Below, piece by piece: positions 44,065-55,712 of a DNA stretch of 64,000 nt. Position 1 is the first letter of the stretch; each line of letters starts with the position of its first letter. The stretch is from Orientallactaga sibirica (Eukaryota > Chordata > Mammalia > Rodentia > Dipodidae): assembly GCA_036365145.1 (NCBI GenBank), contig JAEOAD010000001.1, forward strand, positions 101,591,501 through 101,655,500. Direction: 5' to 3'. The notes beneath the pieces were generated by a model. It ran no database searches, had not been told where the DNA came from, and was given only the letters and a program-made list of their open reading frames with translations. The translations under genes were made by a program, and so were the position numbers.

Positions 44065-44480
44065 TAATATTTTATTTTTAATTTAATTATTTGACAGAGG
44101 GCTGGGGAAACGGCTTAGCGGTTAAGCCGTTTGCCTGCAAAGCCTAAGGACCCTGGTTCGATTCCCCAGAACCCACCTAAGCCAAATGCATAAGGGGGCA
44201 CATGCATCTGGAGTTTGTTTGCAGTGGCTGGAGGCCACTCTTTCTCTCTATCTGCCTCTCTCTCTCAAATAAATAAGTAAAACATTTTTAAAAAATAATT
44301 ATTTGACAGAGAGAGAGAAAATGAGCACACCAGGGCCTGCAGCCACTGCAAATGAACTCAAGACGTGTGTGCCCCCTTGTGTACCTGGCTAATGTGGGTC
44401 CTGGGGAATCAAACCTGAGTCCTTTGGCTTTGCAGGCAAATGCCTTAACTGCTAAGCCATCCCTGCAGCCCTCTTTTTGG
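44065..44480 (-). repeat. tRNA-derived SINE split by another SINE
   Basis: A minus-strand SINE has its tail at 44065-44099 and body plus head at 44297-44480 ('GCTAAGCCATCCCTGCAGCC'). The copy at 44100-44296 has inserted at its tail/body junction. Confidence 0.88.
44100..44296 (+). repeat. tRNA-derived SINE nested in an opposite-strand SINE
   Basis: GGCTGGGGAAACGGCTTAG head, GGTTCGATTCCCC B box. AATTATTTGACAGAG is duplicated exactly on both sides (44085-44099 and 44297-44311), a 15-bp target-site duplication. Confidence 0.93.
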
Positions 44481-44630
44481 CTTTTTGAAGCAGGGTCTCA
44501 TTCTAGCTCAGAATGACTTGGAACTCCCTCAGTAGCCCAGGCTTGCCTAGAACTCACAAAGATTCTCCTACCTCTGTCTCCTGTATGTTGACATTACAAG
44601 TTTGCACCAACCAACACTCCCAGTTTTGGC
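44481..44630 (-). repeat. B1-like SINE, diverged
   Basis: Reverse: 'GAAGCAGGGTCTCATTCTAG', 'GATTCTCCTACCTCTGTCTC', then eroded 3' half. Confidence 0.65.
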
Positions 44631-44639
44631 TAAAGAAAT

Positions 44640-45719
44640 CCACTGGACACCTGAGTCTTGACAAAGCATTGTGATTGTATTGTTGCTGAGATCCAAAACC
44701 CAGGACTGACCAGACTACCCAAGGCATATGGGGAAAGCACAGAAAAGGATTCTGGGGTAAGAGTGAGCATTAACAGCACAAAACCCTTTATGTAGATCAG
44801 AAAAGCCATGGGCTGGAGCCTTTAGTCTGCCTCTTCCTATTGCAGGGAATGGGGCCCACATCAGGTTTCCCACGTGAGAACAGAGTCTCAGAGGAGGAGT
44901 AAGGACACAATGTTGTTAATGGCAACTATGAAAAGGCCAATGAGAAAGAGTACAGTGACTTCCTAACATGGTGAGCCATTGTGGACGGATGTCAGAGGTG
45001 GACTGTTTGCCCAACTAAATAGACTCACCTATTACTGGGGAAACTCTAAGCCAGCTGTATTTATATGGACAGAGCACAGGACCCAACCAGGGCACACTTC
45101 ACAGAGGTGCTTTAGAAACCTTCTGACTGTTCCACTTATATCATAAACCCTATGCCACAGCCACTCATTCTGAGACAGCCAACACTGCATCTCTGTATCC
45201 ATCACACGGGGCAGGGGGACCCAGCCTTCTTATATAAGTCCTTCCTATTTCCTGCTTACAGCCAGGGGCTACATACAGTGACTTCTCAGAGGACACTGAG
45301 TGGCAGCCACGTTCCAGCCACCGTGTCAGTGCCCAAGCTCTCAGGAGGGTTCTCCTCAGGCCCTACTTAGTATCTGTAAATTCACTTCCCTGTCCCAGAG
45401 GGCTGGCAGCCTCTGCTCACTCCAAAGCACCACACTGCCATCTGCTGGCAGAACGCAATGCGGTCGTCCACGCACACCCTGCAGGATTAAAGAAAGCCCT
45501 TCTAACTCACCCCTGACAGGGACCCTGTCTGCTGGGGAAGCTGTGACTTTCCAAGCACCTCTCTGGACTTTTCTTCAAAAATCTTTCTGCTGTTGAGAAA
45601 TGTGGTTCCTCCACCACTTCATCTGCGTATACCCAAGACCCTCAAGGCTCAAGTGAAAGATGAGAAATTGTGGGGAAGAGACCAGGCGCCTCTGCCCATA
45701 TGCACCAGTTCAGCCCTTC
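44640..45719. other. No gene recognised
   Basis: Unique-looking sequence with only a CTCF-like motif near 45433. Open frames around 45152-45596 are short and overlapping and have no domain I recognise. Confidence 0.45.
45433..45451 (-). promoter_or_regulatory. CTCF-like motif
   Basis: The minus strand reads CTGCCAGCAGATGGCAGTG, matching the CTCF core pattern CCASYAGRKGGCRS. Motif match only. Confidence 0.4.
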
Positions 45720-45986
45720 TCCAAGGATGCCCAATGCAGACTTCAACACCAGGCCACAGCACACAAATAGGCTTGCTCAGATGTTCTATAATGAAATTCT
45801 TTGTGTATCTGTTTCACATTTTAACGACTCAGAAATCGGGCTAAATCTTAATCATGATGACCCTGTGTGAAATTGTTGACACCTTCTGGAGAGGTCATGA
45901 AAACACCAATAAAAATTAGTCTTGTTTTGAATCGATGAACAGTGTGGTATGTGAATTACATTTCAATAAAGCTGCATTTACATTTT
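45720..45986 (+). mobile_element. Old L1 3' end-like sequence
   Basis: 'AACAGTGTGGTATGTGAATT' and 'ACATTTCAATAAAGCTG' resemble the terminus of ancient mammalian L1 elements. It is interrupted by the insertion starting at 45987 and resumes at 46200. Confidence 0.5.
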
Positions 45987-46199
45987 GGGGGTTTTTGACA
46001 TGTTCATACATATATATTGCATTGTGGTGCTATGCACCCCACATTAACCCCCCCCCGGTCCCCCTCAGCCTCACTGTACTCCTTCTCGCCTCTTGCTAGT
46101 GGTTATGCCACCAAAGAAAGTGACTTTCCCTTCCCAACAACCTTTCTAACCCTAACCCTAACCCTAACCCTAACCCTAACCCTAAACGGATGTGTTGTC
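45987..46199. other. 213-bp insertion flanked by an 18-bp direct repeat
   Basis: AAGCTGCATTTACATTTT occurs exactly at 45969-45986 and again at 46200-46217, with continuous-looking host sequence outside. The insert holds about 160 bp of unidentified sequence, then the telomeric tract, then ACGGATGTGTTGTC. There is no poly(A) tail. Confidence 0.75.
46146..46185 (+). repeat. Interstitial telomeric repeat, (CCCTAA)n
   Basis: 40 bp of uninterrupted CCCTAA units (about 6.7 copies; TTAGGG on the minus strand). Confidence 0.97.
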
Positions 46200-46295
46200 A
46201 AGCTGCATTTACATTTTCTTTAATGTCAAGTTGGCTTGAAAGACTTACGTATACACAAAGCTAGTTTTCACTACAGGGTGTTTCTCATTGGGTCC

Positions 46296-46645
46296 TGTAG
46301 CAGACAGCTTTAGGTTCACTGAGATAAACTTCCAGACCAGACACAGTTATGGAGGAAGGGACTTATTGAAGCTTATAGATCCAGGGGAAGTTCCATAATG
46401 GCAGAAGAAGCTGGCCTGCCTTCACAGGACCAAACAGAGAGCAAAAGCCAAAAGCCACAGAGCAGAACACACTTCAGGAACTACAGGTAGGCACACTTTG
46501 TATATCTTTAGATTGAAATCCTAAACCCACCACCACACCTTAATATCCAACCAGAGACATTGCCTCCAGCAAGGTGGCTGCAGATGCAAACTACAAACTA
46601 ATAAAACATTGAAAATATTGGGGGCCATCTATTCAAACTACCACA
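46296..46645 (-). mobile_element. Solo LTR of the provirus family, exact 5-bp TSD
   Basis: Reverse copy of the 30741/32324 LTR, from TGTAGCAGACAGCTTTAGG to 'TATTCAAACTACCACA'. GGTCC flanks both ends (46291-46295 and 46646-46650). Confidence 0.9.
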
Positions 46646-46807
46646 GGTCCTAACAACCAAACAGCAGGAGGCACCACCACTGACACCACTAACCTCACAT
46701 TACAAAGCGGGAAGGGGCACTCAGCTTGTGCTGCCCTAAGACACAGCACATACACAGAGCCTTCGTTCTTCCCAACCACTATAATACTCTCCTGTCCTGT
46801 TACTTCT

Positions 46808-46992
46808 TTTTAAATATTTATTTATTTACTTAAAAGAGAGAATATGTGCACAAGGGCCTCCATCCACTGCAAACGAACTCCAGACTCATGTGCCACATTG
46901 TGCATTTGGCTTGTGTGAGTACTGGGGAGTTGAACCTGGGTCCTTAGGCTTCACAGGTAAATTCCTTAAATGTTAAGCCATTTCTCCAGCCC
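46808..46992 (-). repeat. tRNA-derived SINE
   Basis: Reverse full copy ending 'AAGCCATTTCTCCAGCCC'. TCCTGTTACTTCT occurs on both sides (46795-46807 and 46993-47005), an exact 13-bp target-site duplication. Confidence 0.92.
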
Positions 46993-47112
46993 TCCTGTTA
47001 CTTCTGTAATGGAAAAATATATAATGCTCTCCTGTTACATTACTTCTGTAGTCGAAAAATAAATTTTATAATAAAAAATAAACATGAAACTTTCTCTTTT
47101 GACTTAAAAATA

Positions 47113-47190
47113 TTGAGACTGGGAATGTAGTTCAGTGGTAGAGCGCTTACCCAGCATGTACAAATTTGTGGGTTTGATCTCCATGTAAAT
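47113..47190 (+). repeat. ID element (tRNA-Ala-derived)
   Basis: 'GGGAATGTAGTTCAGTGGTA' followed by 'GAGCGCTTACCCAGCATG' and B box GGTTTGATCTCC. Not a functional tRNA gene. Confidence 0.75.
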
Positions 47191-47394
47191 AATATAAATG
47201 GATAAATACTTGACTAATAGATAGATAATAGGCAGAAGGTAAGTAGAAAGACAAATAGTGATTGCTAGGTCGATGATAGATAAATGGTAGATGACAGATA
47301 GGCATAACTGGAAACAACAAAATATCCTTCAATAGGTAAATGTATATACAACTTTGCACACTTATACATTGGAATATTATCTAGTGATTTAAAA

Positions 47395-47455
47395 AAAGAA
47401 GCAATCAAGCACTTGCCCAACATGGCCCTGGGTTCAATCCCCTATACAAAAATAG
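47395..47455 (+). repeat. ID-like fragment
   Basis: 'AAGCACTTGCCCAACATGG' and 'GGGTTCAATCCCCTATAC' match the 3' half of an ID element. Confidence 0.6.
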
Positions 47456-47941
47456 TAAGAATGAAGGGAAGGAAGCTATCAAGTCATGAAGACAAACATG
47501 AATCTTAAATACATATTCTAATTGAGAGAAGCCTGTCTGAAAAAAATCTACATACTGTATAACCCCAATCATGTGCCATCTAGAAAAGACAAAACTTTAG
47601 AGGCAGTAAAAAGATCAGTGGTTGCCAAGAACTTGCAGGAAGTAGAGAGATTTGAGTAGGTGAAGCTCATGGGATTTCTTTTTCAGGTGGTAAAATTATC
47701 CTGTAAGTACTATAATTGTAGATACATGACACTATGCATTTGTCAAACCTACTCGACCTTGCAGAATGAAGATTGAACTTAATGTGTACAAATTCGAAAA
47801 CAATTTAGAAGGTTAAGAGAATCCAGGGTGGGATACAGACTATAACCGAATAGGATTAAAAGGTATGAAACAATCCGATTGGAAGGCATCATAGAATATT
47901 AAAAAGTGGAACCTGTAAAACCAAAGCCAAAGTGTAATAAA

Positions 47942-48110
47942 GGGGCTGGGGAGATGGCTCAGCAGTTAGACATTTGCTTACAAGCCGACCGGCGTTCGAG
48001 CTTGCTTAGCACCCACATAAAGATTAACACAACATGATGCATGTGTCTGTAACCCTAATGGGAGGTAGAGCCAAGAACCTGGACGCTTGGAAGCAGCAAA
48101 AAAAAAAAAA
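47942..48110 (+). repeat. Composite SINE (B4-like)
   Basis: GGGCTGGGGAGATGGCTCAG head, B box GCGTTCGAGCTTGC, 'GATGCATGTGTCTGTAACCC' middle and poly(A). A short reversed SINE head lies just after it (near 48138-48160). Confidence 0.75.
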
Positions 48111-50249
48111 AAAAAAAACAAAAACCTGCCATATCTGCTGAGCCATCTCTCCAGCACCCCCCCCACCCCCCCACACACAAACTTTGATGAGTTTTGAGAC
48201 TCCCCATTATCCACAGCTAAGAAAAAAAAATGAGAAAGGGAGCGGGCCACATGTTTTTCTCTTTTTTTCCTGTATTTTCTCACTTAATTTCTCAGTTTTT
48301 CTGATTCCCTCCTGAATGTTGCTCTTGCATATATTATGTTTAAATGTGCTTTTGAGATAGTATAATTGTTGTGTTTTACTGGTGTCTGGGATATGTTTTC
48401 ATTGTTGGCACATGATTCTACACACTATTTTCTTTTTCAGATTTTCACATCTTTTTGTCTCAATCCTTCATCATCGTTTTTCTGTGAAATTAAGTTTTCT
48501 GAACTTCAGGAAGGAAGGCTTGTACAAAGATCATTTTCACTGCAGAGGACTCTACAGTAGCCTTGCCAACAGACAGTGCGAGGTGCTCAAAGTACAGCGC
48601 CTCCTGTCTGAGCGCTCCTGGTTCTGCGCCCATCTCGGTGGATCTCCCTGCTCTCCACCTGCCTTACCCTTGTTCGGCTCCTTCCTCCTCCCAGCAGTCT
48701 CCCTCACTGTGAGGCTTTGCCCTGGAAGCCTGTGGGGTACTGGCTGCTCCAGCCTCTGCCCCTCTCTTCCACAAAACTCCCACTCACCCTCCCAGTTATC
48801 ATCACATCTCTCAAACTGGCTTCCCAAGACTGCGTTCTGGCTATTTGGGGGTTCTCTTGTTCCCAAGCCCAGTGTGCATGCACCTCTTTTCTTCCTTCAG
48901 CTTCCTCCCACACAGACAACAAGCCTTCTCCTGTTCATGTTGAAATCTGTGAAAAACTGTGGCCCCTCTGTTTGGTGTAAATCTCACCCCTGAATCTGAG
49001 TTTTGCAATCCCATTTTCTCTGAGTTCTTAAGGAGTGATCTGGAGAGATTCAAAAATTATGGCCAAGTACTTTGTTTTTAAACCCTGTTCCTGTGAACTT
49101 CTTAATCTTTGTTCTCTACTTACAGAAGTCAGCCATCATGGGATGGACTTTAAAATTGCCAAGCATCTACCTACTCTCTTGAGGACATCCAGAACCACTA
49201 CCCATCTCTCCCAGAAGTGTTCAAGCACCGAAAGGGGTCAGATACTTTATGCTGAGTCTAACATAATACTATAAAACTTCAGCAGCTGAAACCCAAATAC
49301 AACACCTTCCTTGTACTTAGTACCCCCCCCGAACCTCCCTTTCCCAATAGCCCACTCCTAATCCAGAATTGGACTGATGAGAAATAATCAAAGATCATTA
49401 CTAGGCAGTCAGATGACAGCCAAGCGCCTAGAATGGAGAAGCTAGAGTGGGGACAGTATGGACAGAGTCCTCTCCCTGGTGAAACATCTCTAAAGGAAGA
49501 AGTGGAAGCTAGCTCCTGGGTGTTTCAGGCAGGAGCTCTATATGTGCCCTTCCTAGAATCCTCACTACTTTTACAGAAATTTCACTGGGAATACAGCTAG
49601 TACTAGTCATAATCCACTTCCTTGAGTTCTATAATTTAGCATAATACGTTTTCCTCATCAACATTTTTGGCATTTAAAAGTAACATTGACTTTTTTTTTT
49701 TTTTAATTCCACATTTTCATCTTACCATCTTCCCCTGAGCTTTTGGAATGTTAGAGCTGTATTCTGGCCCTGTCTTCTTGGATTACCTCACCTAGTTTAG
49801 GCCTCCTGGACGTAAGGCTAAGATAAGGTATCCGCACTTGACAGCCTTATATCTGTGGCTGAAGCCAATTAAGTCAAACTGCTCTGGGGCTGCCTTGGGA
49901 AGTGGCAGGCTTGAAGTTTAACAGCTTGATGAACAAACAGTGGAGTTGCCGTCACACTTGAGTTATGGTCTGTTTAAATCTGAAATCAACTGTGACTCAC
50001 AACTCCCATTTCTTTGGATAAGAAAGCTCTCAGGATATCAGAAGACGACAGAGTCCTAAGGGGAGGCCTCCTGACTTCCAGGGGGACGACAGATGAAAAA
50101 CATGAGTAATCTGGTCTATCATGTGGGGATAGATTTCTCCTCTAAGTCCAACCTTTTAGTACATATTAGAAATGAGTAAGTAGAAACAAAAGACATTTAA
50201 GAACTAATCTTCAGGGGATCAAAATACACCCCACTACTGGGAGGCACTG
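48111..50249. other. No gene recognised
   Basis: About 2.1 kb without young repeats apart from the reversed SINE head just after 48130. A 203-codon plus-strand frame at 48382-48993 is rich in Ser, Leu and Pro, with no recognisable domain, and pyrimidine-rich sequence favours such chance frames. Confidence 0.45.
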
Positions 50250-50600
50250 TGTATTAGTTACTTTCTCGTTGCTGTGACCAAAACCCTGACAAGAAGCAAT
50301 TTAAAGGGTTATTTTGTCTCACAGTTCAAGGGGATGCAGTCCATCATGGCAGGAAAAGCACGGGGCAGGAATGTGAAACACTGGTCACCTTAATCCAGTC
50401 AGGGAGCAAAAAGGGTTGCATGCCGTGACTCGGCTTTCTTTTTCAATCAGTCTAGGATCCCAACCCATAAGACAATGTTCCCATAGTTAGGGTTGGTCAT
50501 CCCTCCCCTTCAGTTAACCTTATCTAGAAACTCCCTCACAGACATGCCCAGAGATGTCACCTAAGCCATCCCACACATTCACAAGCAACATTAACCATTA
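50250..50600 (-). mobile_element. Solo LTR, ERVL-like
   Basis: On the minus strand it runs from GGTTAATGTTGCTTGTGAATG to 'AAAGTAACTAATACA', with 'GAGACAAAATAACCC'. It belongs with 1587, 14271 and 16279. Confidence 0.75.
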
Positions 50601-51380
50601 GTTTCTATACTTTGCCGATCTCATTACAAAAATAACCTGAACTAGTAGTGTATCTTCATTCCTCCACATAACAAAATTGAGATCAAGGATTCTTGAGGGG
50701 GAAAAACATGCTAGTTACCTTGTTTTAGATGCTCGGCCATTTGGGATCACCTTACTGCCATCTTGTTCCAAATGGTAAATATAGTTTGATTCTTTGCCTC
50801 TGCCCTCTTACTTGGCAAAAACTATGGGCATTAACAATCACGTTTGGATAAATGGTCAAAATGTATCTGTTCATCTGCCAAAGCCAGAAAATAGTTAAGA
50901 GAATTCTGGGAAGGGACCAGAGTAGGAAGCATCTAGACAATAAATGTGCTGGCAGAATCCGTCTGATGTGATCATTTTGGTTATAGATTCTTGGGGAAGA
51001 CTTGACAGTACATGGAGTTTAATTTTAGTCACTTTCAGCCCTTAGCAAAGCAGTTAACCCCAAACACACATGCACATATGCTCACACACACACACACACA
51101 CTTTTCCCCTTAGCAGGCAGCATACTTATGTTCCTGGAACAACATGCACAGAGCTTAGGAGAGCTCCAGTGAGCAAAGGGGGGAAACTGGTGAGCGGAGT
51201 TCTGATGGCTGCTTCTGATCAAGATCCAAACCAGATATTGTTGTACCTCCCCCGTGGCTGAAAGACCTCGTCCTCCGAAGTAATTTCCAGGAGGCTCAAA
51301 GGGCCAGGATAGAGTTTTCTTCCCATCATTTTCCTTTTTCTCTTTTGGAGGCCATTCATTTAAAACTAGAACATTTGAAG
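50601..51380. other. No recognised feature
   Basis: Intergenic sequence with a short (CA)n tract at about 51083-51101. Confidence 0.45.
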
Positions 51381-51542
51381 CCAGGTGTGGTGGTACAGGT
51401 CCTTAATCCTAGCATTTGGGAGGCAGAGGTAGGAGGACCGCCATGAGTTCAAGGCCAGCCTGAAGACTAAATAGTGAATTGAATTCCAGATTCAGCCTGG
51501 GCTAGAGTGAGACCCCACCTTGAAAAAAAAAAAAAAAAAACT
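51381..51542 (+). repeat. B1-type SINE
   Basis: Full-length with a poly(A) tail. Flanks AAAACTAGAACATT are repeated on both sides, a target-site duplication. Confidence 0.93.
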
Positions 51543-53150
51543 AGAACATTCAGAAACAGCATTACCACTGGGGAAAAATGAGAAACCAAATGCACATGCT
51601 CAGAAAAAAAAAAAAAAAGCCCCAAGTTCAGAAAAGAAGACTTTAAGTTTATGTTGTAAAGCCAATCCCTGGACCAAAGACTGCCTGCAACAATAAATAA
51701 CAACAGGCGATAACAAAAGAAAATAAGCCCTGAAGAGACTCTGATTTGCAGTCACATTAGGTTCAACTGTCCAATGTTCAGCAAAAAGCCACAAAACAGA
51801 GTTAGAGGAAAGTATGGTCTTGTCAAAGGAAAAAAATAAATAGAAACTACCCCTGGGAGCAACAACAACAACAAGAGCCTGATGACAGATCTATGAGACA
51901 AGGGCTTTAAAACCACTGACTTGAAGATGTTCAGAGCTAAACAAAGATAGATAAAGTCATAAAATTATACTTGAGCAAAATACAAACAGCAATATAGAAC
52001 ACCCTAAAAACTAAATTCAGAAACTAAACAGTAACTAAGTAAAGAATTCACTAGTGGGATTCAAAGGCAGATTTGAGCAAGCAGAGAAAAGGATTAATGA
52101 ACTTGAGAATAGGACACGGAAATGACCAATTCTGAGGCATGAAAAGAAGATCAAATAGAAGTGGACACAGGAGTTGGGGAGATGGCTCAGTGGCTAAAAG
52201 TGCTACTGCACAAACCTGATGACCAGAGTTCATATCTCCAGAACCCACATAAAGCCAGATGCAAGCACATGATGGTAATCCCAACGTGCCTACAGCAATG
52301 GGAGGTGGAGTCAGGAGGATTCCAAAGCTCTCCAGCAAGCCACACTGGCCTTCACAGCAGCAAACCCAGACCACGTCTCAAACAATGTAGAAGGTGAACA
52401 CGACACCCCAAGCTTGTCCTCTGACTGCAACACACACTCTATAGTATGCATGCACCCATACATAGACACAAATACACATACATACTTACCTAATTACACA
52501 CACACACACACACACACAGCATAAGGAACCTATGGGACACCATCCAGTATATCAACATACTCACTATGGCAAACTCAGGGAAAAAAGTAGGGAGAGCATT
52601 TGAAGAAATCCTGGCTGGAAAAAAATCCAAAATCTGATAAAAGATATAAACATACAAAGTCAATACATTCTGGTAAGGTTAACTCAAAGAGACTCTCACT
52701 GAGACACATTATGATCAAACTTTCTAAAGCCACAAAGACATCTGAAAGCAACGAGAGAACTGGTTTTCACCCTCAGGAAAATTTCCTTCAAACTCCTCAT
52801 CAGAAATTTTTGATGCCATAAATCAGTAGACCAATATATACACAATACTAAAAGAAAAAGGGAGTCAACCCAAAAGCTGATATCCAACAAAGCTATTCTT
52901 CAAAAGAAATTGAGAGAGAGAGAATGGAGGAAGGGGGAGAATGGGAGAGAAGGGGAAGAAGGAAGCTGAAACTAGACCTACCCTGCAAGAAATGCTTAAG
53001 GGAGCCTGCAAGGTGAAATGAAGCCACAGAATTTAAGATCCCAATAAAGGTAAATACACAGGCAATTATAAAAGCTAGTATGCTAGTAACAATGGTTTGT
53101 TTTCTACATTGCTTAGAAGACATGCATTTTAAATCACTAATCTAAAAGAT
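51543..53150 (+). mobile_element. Old L1 (ORF1-region, HAL1-like) remnant
   Basis: 'AGGCAGATTTGAGCAAGCAG' and 'GGATTAATGAACTTGAGAAT', then after a SINE 'ACCTATGGGACACCATCCAG' and 'ATATCAACATACTCACTATG', follow the order of L1 ORF1. 'GACCTACCCTGCAAGAAATG' near 52976 continues it. No ORF2 is evident, so a half-L1 or truncated L1 is possible. Frames are broken. Confidence 0.7.
52168..52520 (+). repeat. Composite SINE (B4-like) inside L1
   Basis: GGGGAGATGGCTCAGTGGC head, B box AGAGTTCATATCTCC, B1-like middle ('GGGAGGTGGAGTCAGGAGG') and CA-rich tail to about 52520. Confidence 0.75.
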
Positions 53151-53177
53151 AATATGACTGTAAAAAAATATAACTTG

Positions 53178-53335
53178 GGCTGGAGAGATGGCTTGGCAGT
53201 TAAGGCATGTGTCTGCAAAGCCTATGAACCCAGTTCGATTCCCCAGTATTCATGTAAGCCAAATACACAGTGTGACACATGTGTCTGGAGGCCCTGGCAT
53301 GCCCATCCTCTCCCTCTCTCTCAAATAAATATTAA
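53178..53335 (+). repeat. tRNA-derived SINE, deleted body
   Basis: GGGCTGGAGAGATGGCTTGG head, B box AGTTCGATTCCCC; the body goes directly from 'GTGTCTGGAG' to 'GCCCTGGCATGCCC'. Confidence 0.88.
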
Positions 53336-53393
53336 AAATCTAATGAGATATATTAACTTACATTGGATATATTGACTAGTTTAAAAGCAAACT

Positions 53394-53665
53394 GGGGCTG
53401 AGGAGATGGTTCAGTGGATAAAGTGCTAGCCATTCAAGCCTGAATCCCTGAGTTTGATCCTCAGATCCCATGTTACAAGCTAGAAGCCTTGGCAGCTGGA
53501 AGGCTTCTGGGATCCGAGCACACCAACAGTGAGATAGAAGCTGGAGACAGAACTTCCCAGAAGCTCGCAAGATCCACAGCAAACCCTGCCTCAACTGAGG
53601 TGGAAAGGAGAGGCCCAAACCCAGTTGTTCTCTAACCTTCGGTCATTCATACACACATGAACACA
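53394..53665 (+). repeat. B2/B4-like SINE
   Basis: GGGGCTGAGGAGATGGTTCAG-like head and a long body ending 'GTTGTTCTCTAACCTTCGGT' and (CA)n. Related to 33706-34060. Confidence 0.7.
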
Positions 53666-53689
53666 CACCAAAAAAAGCTTGTATAATTT

Positions 53690-53995
53690 CTTTGTGTGGG
53701 TGGTGTGTGCCCATGTATGTGTCAATGTGTGCACCTTTGTGGCACTCTGTGTGCTGCCTCAAGTGCCCTGCTCCATCACTCTTCTGCCTATCCTTGTTTG
53801 AGTTGAAATCTCTTACTAATCCTGGAATTTGCCTTCCTCCATCCCGTCTCTGCTCTCCTACTGGACTGGGGTTATAGATGCATATAGCCACACCCAGCTC
53901 TTATGTGGGTCCTGAGGATGGAACTCAAGTGGTCCCTTGAGCCTCTTCAGGCTTACACAGGAGATGCTCAATGGCTGAGCCATTTCTCCAAACCT
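53690..53995 (-). repeat. Composite SINE, minus strand
   Basis: Related to 3440-3798. The right end 'TGGCTGAGCCATTTCTCCAA' is the reversed SINE head; 'CACACCCAGC' and 'TTATGTGGGTCCTGAGGATG' lie before it. Confidence 0.7.
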
Positions 53996-54589
53996 TAAAA
54001 CGTGTAGTTGAGTGGCAGTACACTTAACTTGCCTAATGCAACACTGAAGGGAAAACTAAGACACACAGTACAGTAAGTAAAAAATGATCCAATATTTGCA
54101 TAGTGTATACATTTATGTGCATATGCTATTTGATACATACACATATAAAAATTTATTATTTTACCCAATACAAACATGCTGGCAAAAGTACGTAGCATGT
54201 AATAGTGGTTCTACCTAAAGAATGTATGGCTTGGTTTGGCTTCCTAAAGGGCAGTCCCTCTGACAAGGATTTTATTCCAATGACTTATTATGGTAACAAA
54301 CACTATGGGAAAGAGGGATAATAAGAAAGAAAAGAAAACAGTCTATTAAATAAGCAGGATACAGTGGTAGGCAAATGAGGTTCAGTCCCACCAGGAAACC
54401 CAGGAGACTGTGTAAGACACATCTCAGATACCGCAGTCAAGGGATGAGGACACCTTGTTTGCCCAACCCTCACCATGATACCAAGGTCACAGAACACTCT
54501 TGGCCCTGTTTACCGAGGGTCACAGGAACACTCTTGGCCCTTGCTGTTCTCGTACATGTATAAGTCAAGCCGCAGGCTATACAACAGAA

Positions 54590-54685
54590 TCAGGAACTTG
54601 TTGCAAAATGTTGTCTACAGAGCATTGCAACTTGCCTAGCATGTGTGAGACCACAGGTTTGATCTCCAGTGCAAAAGAGAAGAGA
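54590..54685 (+). repeat. ID-like fragment
   Basis: 'AACTTGCCTAGCATGTGTGA' and 'CAGGTTTGATCTCCAGTGC' correspond to the 3' half of an ID element. Positions 53996-54589 contain nothing recognised. Confidence 0.6.
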
Positions 54686-54724
54686 AGAGCATAGTATATG
54701 CACTTAGCCAGACACTAACAGATG

Positions 54725-55712
54725 TTACACCCCTAGGGCTTATGACTACCCCTGTTGTAGTTTTTTAGTATCAGGGATGTATCCCTCCCATGGAGTGGGC
54801 TTCCAGTCCAATTAGAGAGCAGCTGGTTTCCCCCATAACAGACATGCCTCCATTGCACCCATTGGCTCATTTAGCCTGGCTGGCCAAATTTAAAGCTTGC
54901 AGTGTCTGTCCACTGTTGAGTATCTTCATTGGTGTTTCTCTCTCTCCCACTGAACTGCATGCAGCATAGCTTTTTCCAGCTTTCTGTCAGCTGGTCCACA
55001 TGGAGGAGGCTTTCAGCTCAGCTTCAGCAGGATTTCTCAGTGACCTTGCAGCCCAAGTATGTGGAGTCTTCAGCAATAGGGTCTTACAATCTATTCCTGA
55101 TGGGATACCAAGGGCCTCAGCAATGGCCTATGTAATGTTTGGGGGCTGTTACCTCTGTGGCCAACAACTCACTGGAAGGCATCCCATTCCTGGCTCTGAA
55201 AAATTTTCTAGTAACAATCTATTGCTTCTGAGTGTTTCATACTCAACAAACTGCCCAGTAAGCACTTCTCTTAATGTTCACACCCATATATTAATGCTAG
55301 TCTCACTTTTGGTTAGAGAAGCTTCTCTTTTCAGATGGTGGTGACCTTGGGTGCCTCAGAAGGCACCATGTTGCTGAGAAGGGACAGAGGAGTGCTCAGC
55401 ACTGAAACATCTCAAACACACCTTCCAAGGCTGAGGGTCCATTGCAGAAGGGGCGGAAAGAATGGAAGAGCCAAAGGAAGGGAAGGACTCCTTACAACAT
55501 GCCCCTCCTCCAGACACAAAATGGCCTAGATATCCATGACCTTGCAGTGCCTCAAACTACCTACACAAGACCATCATAATTAAGAGAGATTGATTGAGGG
55601 GGGAAGGGATATTATGGAGAGTGGAGTTTCAAAGGGGAAAGTGAAGGGAGGGAGGAAAGTACCATGGGATATTGTCTACAATTAAGGAAATTGTCAATTA
55701 AAAATATAAATA
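54725..55712 (+). mobile_element. L1 3' UTR fragment
   Basis: Longest copy of the L1 3' region here. It ends with 'AAGTACCATGGGATATTGTC' and 'AAATTGTCAATTAAAAATAT', the usual rodent L1 terminus, and shares segments with 23790 and 32670. The frames of 114 aa or less inside it are not genes. Confidence 0.72.

Noticed and set aside
47113..47190. Functional tRNA gene
   Set aside because: The A-box and B-box-like sequences belong to an ID element. The acceptor stem and anticodon arm cannot be formed convincingly.
48382..48993. 203-codon open frame as a gene
   Set aside because: Composition follows the pyrimidine-rich DNA, no domain or splice pattern is recognised, and competing frames overlap it on the other strand.
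54929..55344. Overlapping 68- and 114-codon frames as a small gene
   Set aside because: They fall in the L1 3' UTR fragment, with parallels at 32670 and 23790.
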